A stretch of DNA of 64,000 bases, from assembly GCA_002007465.1 (NCBI GenBank), contig LNAC01000001.1:7786464-7850463 (forward strand), given 5' to 3'. This document shows, piece after piece, positions 24,287-35,095 of this stretch. Position 1 is the stretch's first letter. Each line of letters begins with the position of its first letter. A program made the translations under genes and the position numbers. The stretch is from Ailurus styani. Lineage: Eukaryota > Chordata > Mammalia > Carnivora > Ailuridae. A model generated the notes under the pieces. That model was not told the DNA's origin, searched no databases, and was given only the letters and a program-made list of their open reading frames with translations.

Positions 24287-25536
24287 TAAAAAAAATTTTT
24301 TTTTTTTGCTTTTCAGTAGTTTTAAGGCAAGAATCTGAAAGCGAAGTGTCTTAAACACAGCACGCACCAGCCCGTCCCCAATCTATGAGGCTGGAAGAGG
24401 AGGCCTGCCAGTGAGAGCCTGGGAAACAGGGCCGTCAGTCTTCCTTTGTTCACTGTCAAGCCAATTTAGGGTGCAGAGAGAGCAGCCTCTTCTCTCGTTC
24501 CGATGCGGGAGCCCCTGCCCCAGCTCCCATTCCTGGCTCCGTCTTCTGTGCTCTGGTTTTCACTTCCAGCCTGCTCCCCAAACCACACCGGCCCCGTTTC
24601 CACAGACCCCTCCCTCTTCTGGCCAAGGTTACAGAGATGGCCAGGTCTTTCCGGTCCTTTCTGCCACGTTTCTCTCTTTCTCAAAACTTCTTCCGGCTTG
24701 GTCTCTATGGCACCGCCAGCTCCTCTCCTCCTCTCCCCTGTCTCCCCGGGTCCCCTGTCCCGTGGCTCCACCTGGGGCTTCTCGTGAAGACCTGAATCTC
24801 CCTGACTCAGCACTGAGCACACAGTTGACGAGGGATCCCTTTATGCACAGTTTCAACACCATCTGGATCCGATGATTCCCGGTTCTTGTCTCCGACCGAG
24901 AACCCTCTCTGCTTCTTCGAGGTCATCTCGTCAGCTGTGCCCTGGACGTGCCCACCGGGGACACCCCCAGCACCTTGAACTCGACATATCGCCAGCAGAC
25001 CCATCGTCCCACCCCGCGTTCCCGATCTCAGTGGGCAGAACGTCCCTCCACTGGCTGCCGAGCCAGGGTCTGTCTCCCTGATCTCAGGTCAGTCACTTTC
25101 GTTCATGTCCGATTTCGTTACGAGCAGCACAGATGCTTCCACTTCGTTTGGGCGAGTGAAATTGGAGTACCCTGAAGCCCGAGGTGCCTGATTTCCGTAA
25201 TGGCATAATTGGCTGCCTCTGCCCCCCGATCGCCCTTGAAGTAAGCGCCGGTGCACCTGTGACTTGAATCCAAGAGCAGAATAACAACCAGGGGCATTGG
25301 AGAAGCAGAGTAATTGTGTTCGCAGGGCTTCTGCTCAGTTCCCAGCTGCAGGCAGCTGGAACGCGTTCTGGTGAGCGAGAGGGACAGGGCGAGTGTGGGG
25401 GGAGAGCAGAGAACAGAACTCAGGGGGACTTCAGGCCTTGAGGAGGACACGGTCTGTGTCCTGCGTACAGTGGGAGGGTTGGGAGATGCTCGGGTGATGC
25501 TTTGGACGGTCGCTCCAAGCTGCAGGGGGGAGGATC
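24287..25536. other. Intergenic, unique sequence
   Basis: C/T-rich on the plus strand at 24400-25080 with scattered CpGs. The 154-residue plus frame at 24411-24875 is Ser/Pro-rich with no recognisable domain and no splice context, so I do not call it a gene. Confidence 0.4.
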
Positions 25537-25552
25537 AGAAGGGCCAGCCTGG

Positions 25553-25748
25553 GGCGCCTGGGTGGCTCAGTGGGTTAAAGCCTCTGCTTTCGGCTCAGGT
25601 CATGATCTCAGCGTCCTGGGATCGAGGCCCACATCGGGCTCTCTGCTCAGCGGGGAGCCTGCTTCCTCCTCTCCTTGTCTCTCTGCCTGCCTCTGCCTCT
25701 CTGCCTACTTGTAATCTCTCTCTCTCTGTGTCAAATAAATAAATAAAA

Positions 25749-25780
<32 letters not shown>
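25553..25780 (+). mobile_element. Young Can-SINE with long pure A tail
   Basis: Plus-oriented SINE: 'ggcgcctgggtggctcagtg', 'ggctcaggtcatgatctcag', CT-rich middle, 'caaataaataaataaaatc', then about 27 consecutive A's (25754-25780). Perfect 16-bp duplications AGAAGGGCCAGCCTGG lie at 25537-25552 and 25781-25796. The uninterrupted tail and perfect duplication mark it as recent, probably absent in some individuals or related species. Confidence 0.97.
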
Positions 25781-25782
<2 letters not shown>

Positions 25783-25796
25783 AAGGGCCAGCCTGG

Positions 25797-26726
25797 AGCC
25801 CGGATTCCTTTTGGGGATTCAGCTGGTCTGCGGTGGAGCCCCCCCCCGCCCCCCCGAGAATGATTTGCAGCCTCCACCTCAGCAGCCCGGCAGCTGAAAA
25901 CACACTGTCCTCGCAGGGGCAGCCTTCTGACGGTCTGGTGGCTCTGATGGCGGGAGGGCTGCAGGGCGAGGAGACCCCCCGAAGTCACCCGTCCTCAACA
26001 CTTCTCCTCTGTGGGTTTCCAGAGCTGCCTGTTCCTCTAAACTACGGATCTGGGTCAGAAGGAACCGTCCCGTTTCGCAGTTCCCATGCCTCAATCACCC
26101 AGAACTCCCAACAGCCCCATGAGCTGAGCTGGGCGAGCCTGGGGCAGAGGGGAGACCCAGAGATAGGGGATGGGGGCCACACCCAAGGTCACAGGAGACT
26201 CAAACCCATAGGGCTCCTCTCACTGAGCCTCACTGTCTCTCCCAGAGAGGCTGCCCTCGAGGGCTAGAAATTTCAAATACCCCCAAAAGTCTGCCCTTTG
26301 TGGCAGAAAATGCACTGAGTTTCTCAGACACTGGAGGCTAAGCAGGGCATTAATGTAAGGGGAACCCTCACTGTGTTCCAGCACTTTCCAGGGGGAGCTC
26401 GCTCGGTCCTCACTGGGGGTGGCTCTGCAGTGCATGCATTCTGTCCCAGGTCATTCGGATTCCGAAACCCTTGATTTTTTCTTTCATGCATGCTGGAGCA
26501 GAAGTGAAGCAGGATCCGGGTTAAAAAAACAATCTACACCCACTGTGTGACGGTCCAGGGTTAGGGGCCCCCAGTGCCCTGGTTAGGTCTGCAGCTGGTC
26601 GGATTACAGCGGGTGTAGCTGGCAGGGGAGGCAGGCAGGGAATGTGCGAGCCAGCTGTCCCTGGCTGGCGTTCAGGGACCTGCAGCCCTGTGAGCAGGTG
26701 CCAGAACCCTTGCCTGACCAAGGGGA
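25797..26726. other. Unique sequence left of the 94-bp array
   Basis: A poly-C/G interval lies at 25839-25856. No gene or repeat family is recognised. The array begins abruptly at 26727. Confidence 0.4.
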
Positions 26727-29700
26727 GAGAGGAGGTCAGCCCAGGGCAGTCAGGAGTCCGGAGGAACGTCAGCGTCAGTACCCGGATAGGTCAGCAAACA
26801 AAGAGGTGGACACTTGTCCAGAGAGGAGGTCAGCCCAGGGCAGTCAGGAGTCCGGAGGAACGTCAGCGTCAGTACCCGGATAGGTCAGCAAACAAAGAGG
26901 TGGACACTTGTCCAGAGAGGAGGTCAGCCCAGGGCAGTCAGGAGTCCGGAGGAACGTCAGCGTCAGTACCCGGATAGGTCAGCAAACAAAGAGGTGGACA
27001 CTTGTCCAGAGAGGAGGTCAGCCCAGGGCAGTCAGGAGTCCGGAGGAACGTCAGCGTCAGTACCCGGATAGGTCAGCAAACAAAGAGGTGGACACTTGTC
27101 CAGAGAGGAGGTCAGCCCAGGGCAGTCAGGAGTCCGGAGGAACGTCAGCGTCAGTACCCGGATAGGTCAGCAAACAAAGAGGTGGACACTTGTCCAGAGA
27201 GGAGGTCAGCCCAGGGCAGTCAGGAGTCCGGAGGAACGTCAGCGTCAGTACCCGGATAGGTCAGCAAACAAAGAGGTGGACACTTGTCCAGAGAGGAGGT
27301 CAGCCCAGGGCAGTCAGGAGTCCGGAGGAACGTCAGCGTCAGTACCCGGATAGGTCAGCAAACAAAGAGGTGGACACTTGTCCAGAGAGGAGGTCAGCCC
27401 AGGGCAGTCAGGAGTCCGGAGGAACGTCAGCGTCAGTACCCGGATAGGTCAGCAAACAAAGAGGTGGACACTTGTCCAGAGAGGAGGTCAGCCCAGGGCA
27501 GTCAGGAGTCCGGAGGAACGTCAGCGTCAGTACCCGGATAGGTCAGCAAACAAAGAGGTGGACACTTGTCCAGAGAGGAGGTCAGCCCAGGGCAGTCAGG
27601 AGTCCGGAGGAACGTCAGCGTCAGTACCCGGATAGGTCAGCAAACAAAGAGGTGGACACTTGTCCAGAGAGGAGGTCAGCCCAGGGCAGTCAGGAGTCCG
27701 GAGGAACGTCAGCGTCAGTACCCGGATAGGTCAGCAAACAAAGAGGTGGACACTTGTCCAGAGAGGAGGTCAGCCCAGGGCAGTCAGGAGTCCGGAGGAA
27801 CGTCAGCGTCAGTACCCGGATAGGTCAGCAAACAAAGAGGTGGACACTTGTCCAGAGAGGAGGTCAGCCCAGGGCAGTCAGGAGTCCGGAGGAACGTCAG
27901 CGTCAGTACCCGGATAGGTCAGCAAACAAAGAGGTGGACACTTGTCCAGAGAGGAGGTCAGCCCAGGGCAGTCAGGAGTCCGGAGGAACGTCAGCGTCAG
28001 TACCCGGATAGGTCAGCAAACAAAGAGGTGGACACTTGTCCAGAGAGGAGGTCAGCCCAGGGCAGTCAGGAGTCCGGAGGAACGTCAGCGTCAGTACCCG
28101 GATAGGTCAGCAAACAAAGAGGTGGACACTTGTCCAGAGAGGAGGTCAGCCCAGGGCAGTCAGGAGTCCGGAGGAACGTCAGCGTCAGTACCCGGATAGG
28201 TCAGCAAACAAAGAGGTGGACACTTGTCCAGAGAGGAGGTCAGCCCAGGGCAGTCAGGAGTCCGGAGGAACGTCAGCGTCAGTACCCGGATAGGTCAGCA
28301 AACAAAGAGGTGGACACTTGTCCAGAGAGGAGGTCAGCCCAGGGCAGTCAGGAGTCCGGAGGAACGTCAGCGTCAGTACCCGGATAGGTCAGCAAACAAA
28401 GAGGTGGACACTTGTCCAGAGAGGAGGTCAGCCCAGGGCAGTCAGGAGTCCGGAGGAACGTCAGCGTCAGTACCCGGATAGGTCAGCAAACAAAGAGGTG
28501 GACACTTGTCCAGAGAGGAGGTCAGCCCAGGGCAGTCAGGAGTCCGGAGGAACGTCAGCGTCAGTACCCGGATAGGTCAGCAAACAAAGAGGTGGACACT
28601 TGTCCAGAGAGGAGGTCAGCCCAGGGCAGTCAGGAGTCCGGAGGAACGTCAGCGTCAGTACCCGGATAGGTCAGCAAACAAAGAGGTGGACACTTGTCCA
28701 GAGAGGAGGTCAGCCCAGGGCAGTCAGGAGTCCGGAGGAACGTCAGCGTCAGTACCCGGATAGGTCAGCAAACAAAGAGGTGGACACTTGTCCAGAGAGG
28801 AGGTCAGCCCAGGGCAGTCAGGAGTCCGGAGGAACGTCAGCGTCAGTACCCGGATAGGTCAGCAAACAAAGAGGTGGACACTTGTCCAGAGAGGAGGTCA
28901 GCCCAGGGCAGTCAGGAGTCCGGAGGAACGTCAGCGTCAGTACCCGGATAGGTCAGCAAACAAAGAGGTGGACACTTGTCCAGAGAGGAGGTCAGCCCAG
29001 GGCAGTCAGGAGTCCGGAGGAACGTCAGCGTCAGTACCCGGATAGGTCAGCAAACAAAGAGGTGGACACTTGTCCAGAGAGGAGGTCAGCCCAGGGCAGT
29101 CAGGAGTCCGGAGGAACGTCAGCGTCAGTACCCGGATAGGTCAGCAAACAAAGAGGTGGACACTTGTCCAGAGAGGAGGTCAGCCCAGGGCAGTCAGGAG
29201 TCCGGAGGAACGTCAGCGTCAGTACCCGGATAGGTCAGCAAACAAAGAGGTGGACACTTGTCCAGAGAGGAGGTCAGCCCAGGGCAGTCAGGAGTCCGGA
29301 GGAACGTCAGCGTCAGTACCCGGATAGGTCAGCAAACAAAGAGGTGGACACTTGTCCAGAGAGGAGGTCAGCCCAGGGCAGTCAGGAGTCCGGAGGAACG
29401 TCAGCGTCAGTACCCGGATAGGTCAGCAAACAAAGAGGTGGACACTTGTCCAGAGAGGAGGTCAGCCCAGGGCAGTCAGGAGTCCGGAGGAACGTCAGCG
29501 TCAGTACCCGGATAGGTCAGCAAACAAAGAGGTGGACACTTGTCCAGAGAGGAGGTCAGCCCAGGGCAGTCAGGAGTCCGGAGGAACGTCAGCGTCAGTA
29601 CCCGGATAGGTCAGCAAACAAAGAGGTGGACACTTGTCCAGAGAGGAGGTCAGCCCAGGGCAGTCAGGAGTCCGGAGGAACGTCAGCGTCAGTACCCGGA

Positions 29701-30298
29701 TAGGTCAGCAAACAAAGAGGTGGACACTTGTCCAGAGAGGAGGTCAGCCCAGGGCAGTCAGGAGTCCGGAGGAACGTCAGCGTCAGTACCCGGATAGGTC
29801 AGCAAACAAAGAGGTGGACACTTGTCCAGAGAGGAGGTCAGCCCAGGGCAGTCAGGAGTCCGGAGGAACGTCAGCGTCAGTACCCGGATAGGTCAGCAAA
29901 CAAAGAGGTGGACACTTGTCCAGAGAGGAGGTCAGCCCAGGGCAGTCAGGAGTCCGGAGGAACGTCAGCGTCAGTACCCGGATAGGTCAGCAAACAAAGA
30001 GGTGGACACTTGTCCAGAGAGGAGGTCAGCCCAGGGCAGTCAGGAGTCCGGAGGAACGTCAGCGTCAGTACCCGGATAGGTCAGCAAACAAAGAGGTGGA
30101 CACTTGTCCAGAGAGGAGGTCAGCCCAGGGCAGTCAGGAGTCCGGAGGAACGTCAGCGTCAGTACCCGGATAGGTCAGCAAACAAAGAGGTGGACACTTG
30201 TCCAGAGAGGAGGTCAGCCCAGGGCGGTCAGGAGTCCGGAGGAACGTCAGCGTCAGTACCCGGTTAGGTCAGCAAACAAAGAGGTGGACACTTGTCCA
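26727..30298. repeat. 94-bp satellite, exactly 38 head-to-tail copies
   Basis: The unit starts GAGAGGAGGTCAGCCCAGGG and ends GTGGACACTTGTCCA; 38 x 94 = 3572 bp fills the interval with no remainder. By eye all units are identical except the last (30205-30298), which has A to G near 30227 and A to T near 30264. Each unit has four CpGs, two AGGTCA motifs (unit positions 7-12 and 62-67) and a closing inverted repeat TGGACA-CT-TGTCCA (81-94). Because 94 is one more than a multiple of three, the frame shifts every unit and hits a stop, giving a ladder of identical 85-codon frames that are artefacts of the repeat. Confidence 0.99.
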
Positions 30299-30674
30299 GA
30301 AACGCTCCACGTCTTGCTTTGATTACCATTTGCTTGAGCTGGTCTTCACTTCCGCGCTTCCTTCCATTTTGACCCCATCTGCTGCTCTGTTTGCCTGAGC
30401 CCATCGCTAGGGACACACGCAATTATCCAACTCCCACGCACTTTTCTTGTTCCCTTTCTCTTTGGGTTTAATTTCCATGTGAAGCTCTGCCTTGAGCTGG
30501 CTCAGGAACCTGCAATTAGGAGGAGGCACCTAATAAGACCAGGAGCAGATCTCTGCGCTGGGCGGCTATTTTTTTAAAAAATGCGACGAATAGAAAATGT
30601 CTAAGGGGATCTCCACGCGGCTCCGGTGACAATTAGTGCTTGTCCGGGGATTGTGACCCTGGGTCCTTAGGCTT
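30299..30674. other. Unique sequence right of the array; possible conserved element
   Basis: No repeat signature. About 30470-30660 contains 'acctgcaattaggaggagg', 'ggctatttttttaaaaaatg' (a MEF2/SRF-like AT core) and 'gtgacaattagtgcttg', homeodomain-type cores in unique DNA. Regulatory function is inference only. Confidence 0.3.
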
Positions 30675-30881
30675 ACTTATTTATTTGCTTGTTTTTGAAA
30701 TTTATTTTAGAGAGAGAGAGAGAGCAGGGAGAGGGGCAGAGGGAGAGGGTGAGAGAGTCCCAAGCAGACTCCCCACTAAGTGCAGAGCCCGACGTGGGGC
30801 TTGATCTCATGACCTTGAGATCACAACCTGAGCTGAAACCAAGAGTTGGTTGTTTAACTGACTGAGCCACCCCGGGGCTCC
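30675..30881 (-). mobile_element. Can-SINE (older, diverged)
   Basis: Minus orientation: 'tttgaaatttattttagaga', GA-rich middle, 'catgaccttgagatcacaac', 'actgactgagccacccc'. Flanking near-duplications 'gtccttaggctt' (30663-30674) and 'gtccttgggctt' (30883-30894). Confidence 0.93.
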
Positions 30882-31244
30882 AGTCCTTGGGCTTTCTGAC
30901 CTTGCCTGAGATGCATGACTCAATCTGGTCCAGCTGGAGACCCACTGGCCAGCACTCCCAGGCTTACAGTCCCTCCTGGTCATGGTCAACAGACAAGTAC
31001 CGGAAAGACCACCAGGTGTCGAGGAAGAGCTCTGACCTGGCTAAGACATGCTGCCTTTCAGGGATGTTTGTTCTCCTGCCCAAGCATGTGATGGAGTGAT
31101 GACTGGGACTGTGGAAATTTCAAGCAGCATGTGTCGTGATGACTTGGAATACAGCATTCCCAGCAACTCCTAACGTCTGCAGAAGTCAAGAGGCAGCATA
31201 AGAATGTCATGGAAGTCCCCCTCACACAGTGTTGCTAATAATAG

Positions 31245-31425
31245 AAATTCAATTACAGAGGCATTTATTTAGTACCTGCTGTGTACCTGGCTCTGTGCTG
31301 AGCACCTGGTCTATAGACATGAGTAAGATCTGGCATCTTCCTTTAAATCTCATGGAGAGAATCAGAGAGAATAAAATAGTGGTGAATATAATGAATGCCC
31401 CTAGCCATCCTGCTGAGGTTTAGAT
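31245..31425 (+). mobile_element. L2 3' end fragment
   Basis: 'catttatttagtacctgctg', then 'tgtgctgagcacctgg', then 'acatgagtaagatctgg', in the order typical of L2. Old copy. Confidence 0.6.
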
Positions 31426-31524
31426 TTAGCTAACAAAATAAAAAGGGAGTAGATCAAGGCTCCGATTTTTCTTGAACCAACATCTATTCCTCGTCCATTC
31501 TTCCTCCTCAGGGGTGACACTCTT

Positions 31525-31640
31525 GGAGCCCTGCACTGGGCTCCATGCTCAGTGGGGAGTCTGCCTGAGATTCTCTCTCTCCCTCTTCTTCTGCCTTTCC
31601 CTCCCCCCAAAAATAAATAAATATTAAGAAATAAATAAAT
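31525..31640 (+). mobile_element. Can-SINE, 5'-truncated
   Basis: Only the 3' half is present: 'ctccatgctcagtggggagt', 'ctctctccctcttcttctg', tail 'aaaataaataaatatt'. The A-rich tail runs directly into the GAAA microsatellite. Confidence 0.8.
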
Positions 31641-31671
<31 letters not shown>

Positions 31672-31724
31672 AAAGAAAGGAAAGAAGGAAGGAAGGAAGA
31701 AAGGAAGAAAGAAGGAAAGAAGGA

Positions 31725-31776
<52 letters not shown>

Positions 31777-31786
31777 GAAAGAAAGC
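31641..31786. repeat. (GAAA)n/(GGAA)n microsatellite
   Basis: A pure purine tract on the plus strand of about 145 bp built from GAAA with GGAA interruptions at 31676-31725. It grows out of the SINE tail at 31640. Confidence 0.97.
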
Positions 31787-31949
31787 CGTATCTTCATTTT
31801 CATTAACCTCCAGCTGAAATTCGGCAGCACCTCCAATTATAAATGCGGATAGGGTGTTTGCCTGCCTGTGACTTTGTCACCAACAGAAACCACAGGCATC
31901 TTCATATCACTTTACGGTTGTTGCTGATACTCGAAATATTGTGGGGGTT

Positions 31950-32154
31950 TTTTGTTTTTTGGTTTTTTTAAGATTTTATTTATTTATTTGACACAGAGAG
32001 AGAGATCGCAAATAGGCAGAGAGGCAGGCAGGGAGAGAGGAGGAAGCAGGCTCTCCGCAGAGCAGAGCCCGATGTGGGCCTCGATCCCAGGATCCTGAGA
32101 TCATGACCCGAGCCGAAGGCAGAGGCTTCAACCTGCTGAGCCACCCAGGCGCCC
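31950..32154 (-). mobile_element. Can-SINE
   Basis: Minus-oriented copy: 'taagattttatttatttatt', 'gatcgcaaataggcagag', end 'gagccacccaggcgccc'. Flanks share 'gaaatattgt' (31933-31942 and 32157-32166). Confidence 0.95.
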
Positions 32155-32570
32155 TGGAAATATTGTTGAGGCTCATCTTTTAAAATGATAAGAATCCCTA
32201 GACTGTCACTAGATCTTATCATTCAATTTATTAATAAGAAAGCACATACATTACTATATTGCAAACATATATTTTAAAAACATTTTGGAAACTATGTTTT
32301 AGTAAAAATTTGTTTACTTTGAAGTCTTCTGTATTTTACTTCATTCTTTTTAAAAAAATATGTTAGGATTTGTAGGAGGGGCTCACAGAGTTCACAGTCT
32401 GCCAGTAAGTCCATGACATATCGAAGGTTAAAGACCTGTCCTTTAAAGAAGACTTAGTGGGGATGAATTTCCTCTTACAAGGAGGATTTCAGGCAGTGTG
32501 CAGAAGTGAAGAATTTTTGATAATAGTAAAAACAAGACATTTTGTTCACCAATCAATATTTCTAGGAGCT

Positions 32571-32763
32571 GGGGCACCTGGGTGGCTGAGGTGGTTAAGT
32601 GTCTGCCTCCAGCTCCTGTCATGATCTCAGGGTCCTGGGATTGAGCCGCACACCAGGCTCCCTGCTCAGCAGAGAGCCTTCTCACTCTCCCTCTGCCCCT
32701 CCCCCTGCTTGTACTTTCTCTCTCTCAAATAAATAAATAAAATCTTCAAAAATTAAAAAAAAA
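32571..32763 (+). mobile_element. Can-SINE
   Basis: Plus-oriented copy: 'ggcacctgggtggctgagg', 'tgtcatgatctcagggtcc', 'ctctcaaataaataaataaa'. Flanking near-duplications 'tttctaggagct' and 'tttccaggagct'. Confidence 0.95.
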
Positions 32764-32819
32764 TGTTTCCAGGAGCTAGAGGGAATCTAAGAGATTTATA
32801 ACTTTATTGGTTGTTGACT

Positions 32820-34290
32820 TAACTTTATTCAGCTTAAATTTATACCTAATAAAATACACCCATTTTTTTCTGTGTGCTCATTGTTATAAAATTGAGTCCA
32901 AAAAATACACCAACTTTACCATTTAACCAATTTTTTTTTTGAGAGACAGAAAGAACACAAGTGTGTGAGCGAGGCAGGGGGAGGGGCAGAGGGAGAGGGA
33001 GAGAGAGAGAGAGAGAGAATCCCACGCAGGCTTCATACCCAGTGCGGAACCCAACATGGGGCTCGATCTCACAACCCTGAGATCATGACCTGAGTCGAAA
33101 GCAAGAATTGGACATTCAACCGATGGAGTCACCATTTTACCATGTTTAAGTGTACGCAGTTCAGCTGTACTAAGGATATTCACACTGTCGTCAAAAGCAC
33201 CCATCCAAAGCGTGGCAATTGGGGGAATTCTGACAAATGTAACAACTTATGGAACCATCAGTACAACTAAATACACAGCATTTCTATCACTCCCAAATGT
33301 GCCTTCATGCCTCTTATAAACCCCACTACCCCAAACCTAACTCACCCAGTCACCATAGACCAATGGAATCCTACAGAATATGCCACAGTTTTTTACTCAC
33401 GTGTTGTTGGGTGTTCACGTGGTCTCCAGTTTGGGGGTTGTGACGAATGACGTTTCTCCGAGCACGTGGGAACAGGTCTTCCTGCCAGCCCGTGTTTTCA
33501 GTTCTCCTGGGAAATCTGTGGAGTGGAATTGCTGGCTCCTGTCGTGAGTGTAAGTCCACCTTTGTAAGAAAGTGCCAGACGGCTCTCCAATGTGGTTGTG
33601 TCATGGCGCATCCCTGCCAGCCACAGACAGGACTTCCTGTTGTTCCGGTCCTCTCAACACGCGGTATGGCTAAGCCTTAATTTCAGCCATTCCCTGTGTG
33701 CTGGGATCTCACACGGTTTTAATTTGCACTTTCCCAATAACTCACGATGTCAAGCACCTTTCTGTGTGTTTGTTGGCTCTTCTCTGGAAGCGTCTACCTG
33801 AAACTTTCACCCCTTGTTATTGGGTTGTCTTCTTATATATGCTGGGTACAATTCTTTTGCCAGACACAGGCACTGTAAATATTCTCCCCATCCTGTTTCT
33901 TGTCTTTTCACTTTCTCACCAGTACTTTTACCATCTGAGATCTAATTCATCGACTTTTCACAGTCCTGCTTTTTGCATCAAAGACACCTTGGCCTGCCCC
34001 AAAGCTGCAAGGCTCTTCTGTGTTTTCTTCTGGAAGCTGCATGGTTTTAGTCTTTACAACATTTAGGTATATGATACATCTCAAGTTAAGTTCAGTGCAT
34101 GGGCTGAGGAATGGGTTAGGTTTATTGTTTCTTTCTGCATGTGAATATCCTGACACCCCAATATTACCTGCCTGCAAAGATTATCCCTTTCCTACTGAAT
34201 TGCTTTAGCAACTTTGCCAGAATCAATCAACCATATATATGTGGGTCTATTTCTGGACTCCCTATTCTTCTCCATTGATTTATATGCCTG
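32820..34290 (-). mobile_element. Old L1, antisense, split by a SINE
   Basis: Read on the plus strand: 3' UTR complement at 32820-32927, then after the SINE 'aagtgtacgcagttcagctg', 'gcatttctatcactcccaaa', 'tctgtggagtggaattgctg', 'acggttttaatttgcact', and finally 'attcttctccattgattta' near 34280. It is the complement of an L1 3' UTR plus ORF2 end. Many indels; not coding. Confidence 0.85.
32928..33131 (-). mobile_element. Can-SINE nested in the L1
   Basis: Minus-oriented copy: T-run, 'gagagacagaaagaacacaa', (GA)n, 'ctcgatctcacaaccctgag', 'gatcatgacctgagtcg', end 'gatggagtcacc'. Flanks share 'tttaccat'. Confidence 0.92.
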
Positions 34291-34567
34291 ATTTACAAAA
34301 CAGTTTTATTTTTGAAGATGAGAAATCTGGAGCCAAGACAGGGAAGAGACTTGCATGAGATCAAACCAAATAAGTTAGAGGCTTGGGACGGAACTATGGC
34401 TAACTCTGGCTGGAAGTCAACAAAGCAGGGCGTAGTACATAGCGTGGATACTGATGCTGAAGGATAACGCTTTCCTGAGAGCCACCAGCCTGACCGTGGG
34501 GGGGCCTGCAGAAGTGAGGCTGGAGGTGGGTGCCCGCACGGCAGCCGTTCCAACCCTGTGGGTTCCT
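34291..34567. other. Intergenic, short MIR-like segment
   Basis: Contains a MIR-core-like phrase (34310-34400, 'agatgagaaatctggagcc'). No gene seen. Confidence 0.35.
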
Positions 34568-34635
34568 GTGTCAGTCAGGGTTCTCTAGAGAAACAGAAAC
34601 AGCAGGATAGAGATACATACACACACAGACACACA

Positions 34636-34685
<50 letters not shown>

Positions 34686-35095
34686 AATTTATTCTAGGAA
34701 TTGGCTCATACAATGATGAAGGCTGAGAAGTCCCTTGATCGGCCCTTGCAAGTGGAGATCCAGGAAAGCCAGCAATGTAATTCACTGCAAGTCCAAGAGC
34801 TGGAGAACCAGAGAAGCCAAGGTCAGGAGCAGATCAATACCCTGGATCAAACAGTCTGGACAGAAGGGGCAGATTCTCCCTTCCTCTTTGTTTTTGTTCT
34901 ATTAGGACCTTGAGGAACTGAGTGGGGCCACCCTCACGGGGAAGAGGCATTGTTTTACTGAGCCCCACTGATTCAAGGGCTAACTCCATCTGGAAACACC
35001 CTCAGAGACACACCCAGAAATAAGGTTTGGCCAAATACCTGGGAATCCCATGATCCAGTCAAGTTGACTGATGAAATTAACCATCACAATTCCTC
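34568..35095 (-). mobile_element. ERVL-type (MLT2-like) LTR, antisense
   Basis: Starts with 'gtcagtcagggttctctaga' (complement of the LTR 3' end) and ends with 'gatgaaattaaccatcaca' (complement of its 5' end), enclosing 'ccaatttattctaggaattgg' pieces and 'gaaacaccctcagagacac'. A long (CA)n has expanded inside it. LTR only; no viral genes. Confidence 0.65.
34617..34684. repeat. (CA)n microsatellite, about 30 units
   Basis: Interrupted at its left end by AGA/CAGAC and then pure AC from about 34637 to 34684. It occupies a position within the LTR where related copies carry short simple repeats. Confidence 0.97.

Noticed and set aside
24411..24875. 154-codon plus-strand frame
   Set aside because: Ser/Pro-rich composition bias, overlapping minus-strand frames, no recognisable motif.
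26727..30298. CRISPR-like array of direct repeats
   Set aside because: The units are contiguous with no unique spacers, the repeat is 94 bp, and the genome is mammalian.
26644..30398. Ladder of identical 85-codon frames with near-initiator TTG starts
   Set aside because: They follow mechanically from the 94-bp period and its frame shift per unit; not protein-coding.
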